A stretch of 9,075 nucleotides of DNA from an uncultured Anaerovibrio sp. (lineage in GTDB: Bacteria > Bacillota > Negativicutes > Selenomonadales > Selenomonadaceae), in the NCBI GenBank assembly GCA_902785445.1, contig CACZYN010000062.1:1-9075 (forward strand). Reading direction: 5' to 3'. Position 1 is the first letter of the stretch, and each line of letters starts with the position of its first letter. The notes beneath the pieces were generated by a model. That model did no database searches. It was not told where the DNA came from and saw only the letters and a program-made list of their open reading frames with translations. Shown here piece by piece: positions 1-5,268 of the stretch. The position numbers were made by a program, and so were the translations under genes.

Positions 1-213
1 CTTTCCCATGACCAGCTCGCCCTCGGACTCCTGTTCAATTCCGGCAATTCTTTTCATAAGAGTGGATTTTCCCGCACCATTTTCGCCAATCAACACATTG
101 ACCTTGCCCTTGTAAACATTGAAGGAAACCTCATCCAATGCCTTGGTACCGGGATATATTTTGCTGATTTTTTCAGCGTGAAGGCAAACCTCTGGTGTCT
201 TAGTGTCCGCCAT
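1..213 (-). CDS. Sugar ABC transporter ATP-binding protein (RbsA/MglA type), N-terminal 71 residues, partial
   Basis: Only the first 71 codons are in the window; the gene runs on past position 1. The reading frame opens with an ATG at 211-213. The nucleotide-binding domain begins at once, with the KISKIYPG-KALD opening typical of carbohydrate-uptake ATPases. A perfect Walker A (P-loop) GENGAGKST lies at residues 43-51, and the following TLMKRIAGIE helix is also typical. Family members are about 500 residues with two fused ATPase domains and power import of ribose, galactose or similar sugars from the cytoplasmic face. The start is fixed by an AAAGGAGG ribosome binding site at about 222-229, whose upstream edge touches the stop codon of the DUF2291 gene (15-nt gap), so the two genes are co-transcribed. 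The specific sugar cannot be read from this fragment. The family is very likely right; the rest of the protein is unseen. Confidence 0.9.
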   Translation of the reverse strand, partial: MADTKTPEVCLHAEKISKIYPGTKALDEVSFNVYKGKVNVLIGENGAGKSTLMKRIAGIEQESEGELVMGK

Positions 214-228
214 TACCTTTGCCTCCTT

Positions 229-870
229 TTATTTAACAATCAATTCTACAGGTGTTACCAGCATTTCATCTGGCTTATCCATAGTGAAGCAGCCCACAAA
301 TTCTACATTCTTGCCCATAAGGCCGCTAACATTGGCTGGAGTAATTACATCCTTGGCCACCACATCATGAATACTCTGGGAAATCTTGGCCCAGTCCACC
401 TGATTGGTATAATCTTCGTACTTAATAAAGCTGAGACAATCACGGATAGCCGAGCCCTTGAATACCGGACCAATCTGCAGTTTAGTTACCATTGGTCCGC
501 TGTAGCCTTCCAGCTGTACTGTCATGTAGCCGGCTTTTTTCTCGGTATTAACCTCAATAATCTTGCCCTTGCCCTTAACGATAAAACTCAACTCACCAGT
601 ATCCCCCATGGAATACTTACCATATTTTCCGGCAACAGCCTTTAATGTGCCATTAGCTTCAGCAAGCAGCTGTGGCATATCCACGGCCTTTTCCTTTAAT
701 TCAGGAACTGCCTGGGATTCCCATATAGCCTCTACTGAACCGGCCGCATCAAATTTCTTGGCACCGGTAACCTCGTCCTCATGGCCGATTTCCACAACCT
801 TCACACAGCCGGTGAGGGAAATAACCATTACCAGACACAACATCACAATTAAACTGATTTTTCTTTTCAT
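229..870 (-). CDS. DUF2291-family lipoprotein of a sugar ABC transporter operon
   Basis: A 213-residue exported lipoprotein. It has a basic N-terminus (MKRK), a hydrophobic stretch, and a lipobox LTGC placing the lipidated cysteine at residue 22. The rest has no membrane segment. It resembles the DUF2291 family of predicted periplasmic lipoproteins: acidic VVEIGHEDEVTGAKKFD after the cysteine, then VEAIWESQAVPELKEKAVDMPQLL, with a conserved AIRDCLSFIKYEDYTNQVDWA segment near residues 142-162. Members typically sit, as here, between the binding protein and the ATPase of ribose-type importers; their molecular role is not established. An accessory role in substrate capture or transporter assembly is inference from position only. 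A GAGGAG ribosome binding site lies at 879-884. The gene follows the binding-protein gene after an 83-nt gap containing a hairpin. Assignment rests on remembered family features, not a profile search. Confidence 0.8.
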   Translation of the reverse strand: MKRKISLIVMLCLVMVISLTGCVKVVEIGHEDEVTGAKKFDAAGSVEAIWESQAVPELKEKAVDMPQLLAEANGTLKAVAGKYGKYSMGDTGELSFIVKGKGKIIEVNTEKKAGYMTVQLEGYSGPMVTKLQIGPVFKGSAIRDCLSFIKYEDYTNQVDWAKISQSIHDVVAKDVITPANVSGLMGKNVEFVGCFTMDKPDEMLVTPVELIVK

Positions 871-878
871 CTCTTGTT

Positions 879-884
879 CTCCTC
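879..884 (-). promoter_or_regulatory. Ribosome binding site of the DUF2291 gene
   Basis: GAGGAG on the minus strand, 8 nt before the ATG at 868-870. It supports independent translation initiation of the DUF2291 gene downstream of the intergenic hairpin. Confidence 0.6.
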
Positions 885-902
885 GTTTTCCAATTTTTAA
901 GG

Positions 903-932
903 AAAAAGGGTGAACCGCCTATTGTCCACCCT
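903..932 (-). terminator. Hairpin with short U-run after the binding-protein gene (attenuator or leaky terminator)
   Basis: On the minus strand, 21 nt after the binding-protein stop codon, AGGGTGGAC (932-924) pairs with GTTCACCCT (915-907). This gives a 9-bp stem with one G-U pair and an 8-nt loop, followed by five T residues (907-903) and then CC. The U-run is short and the stem moderate, so partial read-through is expected. Such elements after binding-protein genes commonly let the binding protein be made in excess over the downstream transporter subunits, either by attenuation or by protecting the 3' end of a processed mRNA. The stem is read directly; the regulatory role is inferred. Confidence 0.6.
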
Positions 933-953
933 CTCCATTTCTTATGCCAAATC

Positions 954-1949
954 TTACTCAGTATATACGAAGGTCTTCAGCTTATCAACATTCTTTGCAG
1001 TAATAGGAATGCAGTCTACCAGCTGCTTTTCATCGAGACCAGTGGAACCAGTCTTGAGGTACTTATCAGCCTGCTCAACTGCCATCTCAGCGATCTTGGC
1101 TGCCTGCTGCATAGCAGTACCAACCATATCACCAGCCTTAATAGCTGCTGCTGCTTCATCAGAACCGTCTACACCAATAATAGCAACCTTACCCTGGAGG
1201 CCAGCATTCTTAACAGCTGCTACAGCGCCCATAGCCATGGTATCATTACCGCAGATAATACCCTTGATGTTAGGGTTGGACTGGAGAATAGTCTCAGTCT
1301 TCTGGAAGCCTTCAGTCTGCTCCCAGTTAGCAGTCTGCTGTGCAACCATCTTCATGTCCTTATACTGATCAATAACCTCATGGAAAGCCTTGGAACGAAC
1401 ACCTGCATTCATGTCGGATTCCTTACCGAGCAACTCTGCATATTCGCCCTTTTCGCCCATCTTCTCAACGAAAGCCTCAGCGATAGCCTTAGCACCCTGA
1501 TAGTTGTTTGCTACGATCTGAGAAATAGCCACGCCGCTGGCGTTGATTTCACGGTCAAACAGGAAAGTAGGGATACCTGCCTCACGAGCCTTCTTAACAG
1601 CTGCTACAGTAGCATCAGCACCGGCGTTATCGCAAATAATAGCGGCTGCCTTGTCGGAAATTGCATTCTCGAACAGTTCGGACTGCTTGGTAGCGTCATC
1701 ATCATGAGATACAACCTTTACTTCATAGCCCAAAGACTTTGCCTTTGCAGCAGCTGCATCAGCCTCTGCTTTGAAGAATGGGTTTGAATGAGATGGGGTG
1801 ATAATGTAAATGATATTGGAGCCGCCGCCCTTAAGAGCCGCCTTATCTCCACCATTATCAGCCTTCTTGTCTGCACCACAGCCAGCAATCAGCATAGCCA
1901 TCATGCAAAGGGACGCAACCAGCGCCAATACTTTCTTGAATTTACCCAT
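954..1949 (-). CDS. RbsB-like sugar-binding lipoprotein of an ABC importer (periplasmic-binding protein, Peripla_BP_4 type)
   Basis: 331 residues: a lipoprotein signal with lipobox IAGC (Cys24), an Ala/Gly/Lys-rich linker to about residue 44, then a two-lobed type I sugar-binding fold. By recalled alignment with E. coli ribose-binding protein, the ligand residues are retained: NPFF stacking aromatics (F58, F59), D107, D132-R133 in FDREIN, R185, N235 in GNDTMAMGA, D261 in GVDGSDE, and Q281 or Q282. This supports a pentose or other small sugar in ring form, not an amino acid. It captures substrate outside the membrane for the ATPase and permease encoded downstream. An AAAGGAGG ribosome binding site at 1961-1968 precedes the ATG. 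It is separated from the kinase gene by 82 nt that hold a hairpin and a catabolite-type box, so it may have extra regulation. The exact ligand is not determinable; ribose, allose, D-apiose and similar sugars are all possible. Confidence 0.93.
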   Translation of the reverse strand: MGKFKKVLALVASLCMMAMLIAGCGADKKADNGGDKAALKGGGSNIIYIITPSHSNPFFKAEADAAAAKAKSLGYEVKVVSHDDDATKQSELFENAISDKAAAIICDNAGADATVAAVKKAREAGIPTFLFDREINASGVAISQIVANNYQGAKAIAEAFVEKMGEKGEYAELLGKESDMNAGVRSKAFHEVIDQYKDMKMVAQQTANWEQTEGFQKTETILQSNPNIKGIICGNDTMAMGAVAAVKNAGLQGKVAIIGVDGSDEAAAAIKAGDMVGTAMQQAAKIAEMAVEQADKYLKTGSTGLDEKQLVDCIPITAKNVDKLKTFVYTE

Positions 1950-1979
1950 TTTGTTTTGTTCCTCCTTTAAGAAATAATT

Positions 1980-1993
1980 GGAAAACGCTTATG
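1980..1993 (-). promoter_or_regulatory. Candidate cre / LacI-family operator half-palindrome upstream of the binding-protein gene
   Basis: CATAAGCGTTTTCC on the minus strand (GGAAAACGCTTATG on plus) matches 11 of 14 positions of the Firmicutes cre consensus TGWAARCGYTWNCW. All ten central positions fit and the mismatches are at the ends. It lies in the kinase to binding-protein gap, 31 nt before the start codon. CcpA-type or other LacI-family repression of the transporter half of the operon would be the role. No convincing -10/-35 pair is visible next to it, so this is only a candidate. Confidence 0.35.
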
Positions 1994-1999
1994 ACTTAT

Positions 2000-2019
2000 C
2001 GGGGTTAGGCTTCTCCCCG
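2000..2019 (-). other. GC-rich hairpin in the kinase to binding-protein gap
   Basis: CGGGG and CCCCG arms (5 bp) enclose a 10-nt loop, 12 nt after the kinase stop codon. There is no U-run on the minus strand, so it is not a normal intrinsic terminator. It could act as an mRNA processing or 3'-stabilising element separating the catabolic message from the transporter message. It is short, so chance is possible. Confidence 0.3.
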
Positions 2020-2031
2020 CTAAATCCACCT

Positions 2032-3522
2032 TTATTTGATATGAGCCAGTGCGCGTTTAACAGCCTTTTTCCAGCCATTAAGTAAATTTTCTCGATTTTC
2101 CTGACTCATACCCGACGTGTATATATTTCGCGAAATGGACCCAAAAACCTTCTTATTATCATAAATTCCTGCGGAAATTCCCGCGGCATAAGCAGCTCCC
2201 ATAGCGGATAATTCCTCGGCATCGGGTACCTCCACAGTGCGATCCAGTATATCCGCCTGGAATTGCATAAGATAGTCATTTTTCGTTGGACCGCCATCCA
2301 CCCGCAGAGCCTTTATCTGCTTACCGGATTCCTCTTCCATCAGGCTGGTTATGTCACCAATCTGATAGGCTATGGATTCCACCACGGCCTTCACCAACTC
2401 TTTTTTACCAGTAATTCTAGTAATGCCCGTGAACATACCGGTGGCATCACTGTTCCAGTAAGGAGCTCCCAGACCAGTAAAGGCGGGAATAAAATAGGTC
2501 CGATCCGCTTTATTGGCCTCCTTGGCCAGTTGAGCCGTTTCCCTGGCACTATCTATAAGCTCCACGTTATCCTTCAACCAGGTAATAGACGCACCAGTAT
2601 AATTGATATTGCCCTCCAACACATAGGACGGTTTTCCTCCCAAGCTCCAGGCCAGGGAAGTTACCAGACCATTTTTGCTTTGGATTGGCTTGGAACCAAT
2701 ATTCATCATTACCGAAGAACCGGTACCATAAGTAGACTTAATCATACCAGCCTCATGACAGCCCTGACCAAATAAGGCTGCATGGGAATCCCCAAAGACA
2801 CTGTGAATAGGAACGGACTCCGGCAAAATTCCCTCAAAATTGGTATAGCCATACAAATCGTCAGACTGACATACCTCTGGCAGAGATTCTGCCGTTAAGC
2901 CAAAGGCCTGGCAGATTTCCTCGTCCCACTTAAGAGTATTGATATTAAACAGTTGGGTACGGGAAGCATTGGAGTAATCTGTCTTGTGAATTACCCCACC
3001 AGTGAGCTTATACACCAGCCAGCTGTCCATAGTACCCACGGCCAGCTTATTTTTCCCCATAAGCTCCTGGGCCAGTGGCACATTTTCTACCACCCAGGCT
3101 AATTTGGCAGCGGAAAAATACGGAGACAGCGGTATGCCGGTATGTTCCTTAACCGTATCGGCAAAGCCTGGCTTTTGGGTCAACCGTTCACAGATAGCCG
3201 TTCCTCTGGCACATTGCCACACAATGGCGTTATACACCGGCTGGCCATTTTCCTTATTCCAGGCCATGGCCGTTTCCCGCTGGTTACTGATACCAATCGC
3301 CCCAATATCACTGGCAGCTATATCAGCCTTCTCCAACAGCTCCTTAACAATAATCAGGAGATTATTCCATATTTCCACAGGATCATGCTCTACCCAGCCC
3401 TGCTCGTTGATAATTTGGCGATGGCTCTTATCCACCCGCAAAAGAATTTTGCCATTTTCATCAAAGAGCAGTACCTTGGTACCCCGAGTACTCTGATCTA
3501 TTCCTAAAACATATTTAGCCAT
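2032..3522 (-). CDS. Glycerol-kinase-like FGGY carbohydrate kinase (candidate apulose-type kinase)
   Basis: 496 residues, full length for the FGGY family; an ATP-dependent cytoplasmic sugar or polyol kinase. The sequence follows glycerol kinase throughout: GIDQSTRGTK at 7-16, ISNQRETAMAW (R82, E83), NAIVWQC (W102), SPYFSAAKL (Y135), GTMDSWLVYKLTGG, TDYSNASRT, GDSHAALFGQ (D245, the catalytic base position), TYGTG, PAFTGLGAPYW and the ATP-site LRVDGGPTKNDYLMQFQAD. Two glycerol contacts differ: the Gln after D245 is Ser246, and the Phe after TYGTG-X is Ser270. The phosphate loop is STRGTK rather than the GTTSSR of glycerol kinase. A wider pocket is therefore likely, and simple glycerol kinase is unlikely. 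It starts 1 nt after the transketolase stop (TGA-T-ATG), with GGAG at 3533-3536 as ribosome binding site. With the isomerase and transketolase it would phosphorylate a ketose; apulose is the leading candidate by analogy with AplK. Confidence 0.9.
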   Translation of the reverse strand: MAKYVLGIDQSTRGTKVLLFDENGKILLRVDKSHRQIINEQGWVEHDPVEIWNNLLIIVKELLEKADIAASDIGAIGISNQRETAMAWNKENGQPVYNAIVWQCARGTAICERLTQKPGFADTVKEHTGIPLSPYFSAAKLAWVVENVPLAQELMGKNKLAVGTMDSWLVYKLTGGVIHKTDYSNASRTQLFNINTLKWDEEICQAFGLTAESLPEVCQSDDLYGYTNFEGILPESVPIHSVFGDSHAALFGQGCHEAGMIKSTYGTGSSVMMNIGSKPIQSKNGLVTSLAWSLGGKPSYVLEGNINYTGASITWLKDNVELIDSARETAQLAKEANKADRTYFIPAFTGLGAPYWNSDATGMFTGITRITGKKELVKAVVESIAYQIGDITSLMEEESGKQIKALRVDGGPTKNDYLMQFQADILDRTVEVPDAEELSAMGAAYAAGISAGIYDNKKVFGSISRNIYTSGMSQENRENLLNGWKKAVKRALAHIK

Positions 3523-3523
3523 A

Positions 3524-4453
3524 TCACAGCTGCTCCGTTACGGTTTTTACAATGCCTTCGGCATCCAGTCCATAATACTTGAATATCTCCCGGGACTTAC
3601 CGGTTACCACCGGAGCATCCGGCAAGGTGAGATTTACTACCTTTACCGGGGCATTGGCGGCCGTAATCTGCGCTACCATGGAGCCCATACCACCGTACAT
3701 GGTGTGTTCCTCCACAGTTACAATCAATTTGGTTTCCTTGGCGGCCTGTATTACTGCTTCCTTGTCAATAGGCTTTACACAGTACATATCCAGCACCCGG
3801 GTGGAAATTCCCTTCTGTGCCAGTTCTTCAGCGGCTGCCTTGGCATCCCCCACCAGCTCACCACAGGCGATGATGGTTACATCAGTGCCCTCTCTTACTA
3901 CTGTAGCCTTATCCAATGCAAAAGGCACATGGCCTTCCTCATAGACATCCTCTACTGCATTGCGGCCAATACGGATATAGGCCGGCTTATCATCCTTTAA
4001 TACACTTTTGATAAGGGCTTCGGTCTGGAATCTGTCGCTTGGCAGATATACCCGCATATTAGGCATGGAACCCATGGTGGCAATGTCCGTAGCCGAATGA
4101 TGGGTCATCCCCAAAGCACCGTAGCTGACACCGCCACTAATGCCGATAAGCTTCACATTAGTATTGGAATAGGCCACATCCACCTTGGCCTGCTCCATAC
4201 TTCTGGTGGAAAGGAAGCTGGCCGGCGATACTGCAAAAGGCTTTTTACCACAGGAAGCCAGTCCGGCTGCCACTGAAACCAGATTCTGTTCGGCAATGCC
4301 CATTTCCACAAACTGCTCCGGGCGCTGTTCGGCATAGGATTTCATTCCTGCCGATCCCCTGGAATCACTGCACAGTACCACTATATCCTTGTCTGTGGCG
4401 CTTTCTGCCAGCAACACATCATTTATTACCTGCTTGTTTGCTATCTTATTCAT
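3524..4453 (-). CDS. Transketolase C-terminal subunit (pyrimidine-binding plus C-terminal domain)
   Basis: 309 residues, the usual size of the small second half of split transketolases. The pyrimidine-binding domain comes first: FVEMGIAEQN holds the conserved thiamine-diphosphate-activating glutamate, E55. GALGMTHHSATDIATM (about 112-127), VYLPSD and PAYIRIGRN follow. The C-terminal transketolase domain covers about 180-309 (VTIIACGELV, MYCVKPID, TVEEHTMYGGMGSMVAQ). It works with the preceding gene product as one active enzyme that transfers a two-carbon ketol unit from a ketose phosphate to an aldose phosphate. I chose the ATG at 4451-4453 over an in-frame upstream ATG at 4579 because GAAAGGAGG lies 7 nt before it, the family begins at this point, and the upstream extension lies inside the preceding gene. 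It overlaps that gene by 8 nt, so translation is probably coupled. Candidate function: AptB-like apulose-4-phosphate transketolase; generic pentose-phosphate or other sugar substrates remain possible. Confidence 0.93.
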   Translation of the reverse strand: MNKIANKQVINDVLLAESATDKDIVVLCSDSRGSAGMKSYAEQRPEQFVEMGIAEQNLVSVAAGLASCGKKPFAVSPASFLSTRSMEQAKVDVAYSNTNVKLIGISGGVSYGALGMTHHSATDIATMGSMPNMRVYLPSDRFQTEALIKSVLKDDKPAYIRIGRNAVEDVYEEGHVPFALDKATVVREGTDVTIIACGELVGDAKAAAEELAQKGISTRVLDMYCVKPIDKEAVIQAAKETKLIVTVEEHTMYGGMGSMVAQITAANAPVKVVNLTLPDAPVVTGKSREIFKYYGLDAEGIVKTVTEQL

Positions 4454-5267
4454 ACTGGGCCCTCCTTTCGGAAAGTTCCTGCATGGCCTGATGATACTCT
4501 GCCTTAGTAGGAACCTTATGGTGCCAGGCCGCTTTATTTTCAATGAAGGACACGCCACAGCCCTTGGTGGTATTGGCAATTATCACCGTTGGACGGTCCT
4601 TGGTCTCCTTGGCAATATCCACTGCCTCATCAATAGCATTCATGTCATTACCGGAAATGGAGATTACATTCCAACCAAAGGATTTCCAACGCTCCTCCTG
4701 AGAATCCGCAGTCATAACCTCTTCGGTTGTACCGGATATTTGGAGACGGTTGCGGTCCACAAAAGCTGTAAGATTGTCCAGCTTGTAGTGAGCACCAGCG
4801 TTAATAGCCTCCCAGTTGGAGCCTTCTGCCATTTCTCCATCCCCCAAAACTGCATATACCCGATAATCCCGTTTATCCATTTTACCAGCCAGAGCCATAC
4901 CTACAGCCACGCCCAGGCCATGGCCCAAAGAACCGGTATTCATTTCCACACCATTGATTTTGTTGTTGGGATGCCCAATAAACTTGGAGAGATGTTTGGA
5001 ATAGGTGTCAAAGAGTTCCTTTTTGTCGAAGAATCCCTTGTCTGCCAATATACAGTACAGGGCCTCCACGGAGTGCCCCTTGCTCAGCACAAACCGATCT
5101 CTGTCAGGGTCATCCATTTTTTGGGGATCTATATTCATCTGCTTGTAGTATAAATCCACCAATATATCCGTTACACTTAAATCGCCGCCGATATGGCCAC
5201 AGCCAGCCTTATAAATCAGGTCAACTATGTCTTTACGAATATCCACAGCTTTAGCTTCCAAATTCAT
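4446..5267 (-). CDS. Transketolase N-terminal subunit (thiamine-diphosphate-binding)
   Basis: 273 residues, the expected size of the first half of a split transketolase. Visible motifs in order: GCGHIGGDLS with His25, DRFVLSKGHS with His65, GVEMNTGSLGHGLGVAVGMA (about 106-125), the thiamine-diphosphate/metal motif GDGEMAEGSNWEA (142-154), DRNRLQISG (171-179) and TKGCGVSFIENKAAWHHK (234-251). It binds the cofactor diphosphate and Mg2+ and pairs with the next gene product to form the active site. The ATG at 5265-5267 is preferred over an in-frame ATG at 5306 because GAGGTG sits 6 nt upstream at 5274-5279, and the longer form would overlap the isomerase gene by 38 nt and add residues foreign to the family. 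The isomerase stop lies 1 nt upstream (TGA-T-ATG). Its place between isomerase and kinase argues for a dedicated catabolic enzyme, not the housekeeping transketolase. AptA-like function is the leading hypothesis. Confidence 0.93.
   Translation of the reverse strand: MNLEAKAVDIRKDIVDLIYKAGCGHIGGDLSVTDILVDLYYKQMNIDPQKMDDPDRDRFVLSKGHSVEALYCILADKGFFDKKELFDTYSKHLSKFIGHPNNKINGVEMNTGSLGHGLGVAVGMALAGKMDKRDYRVYAVLGDGEMAEGSNWEAINAGAHYKLDNLTAFVDRNRLQISGTTEEVMTADSQEERWKSFGWNVISISGNDMNAIDEAVDIAKETKDRPTVIIANTTKGCGVSFIENKAAWHHKVPTKAEYHQAMQELSERRAQYE
4461..4469 (-). promoter_or_regulatory. Ribosome binding site fixing the start of the transketolase C-terminal subunit
   Basis: GAAAGGAGG on the minus strand, 7 nt before the ATG at 4451-4453 and inside the end of the preceding gene. 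It decides the start against the in-frame ATG at 4579, which has no comparable site. Confidence 0.85.
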
Positions 5268-5268
5268 A

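Noticed and set aside
2263..2775. 170-residue plus-strand frame opposite the kinase gene.
   Set aside because: Antisense shadow of a clearly coding kinase gene with no recognisable domain.
2032..3522. Calling the kinase glpK (glycerol kinase).
   Set aside because: Overall similarity is high, but two glycerol-contact positions differ and there is no glycerol facilitator or glycerol-3-phosphate dehydrogenase nearby; the sugar operon context argues for another substrate.
4454..4579. N-terminal extension of the transketolase C-terminal subunit to the ATG at 4579.
   Set aside because: The 42 extra residues are out-of-frame coding of the upstream subunit and do not resemble the family; the strong ribosome binding site is at 4461-4469.
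3524..5267. Split transketolase as a frameshifted single gene.
   Set aside because: Both halves have their own ribosome binding site, family-normal lengths (273 and 309 residues) and complete motifs; two-subunit transketolases are a normal arrangement.
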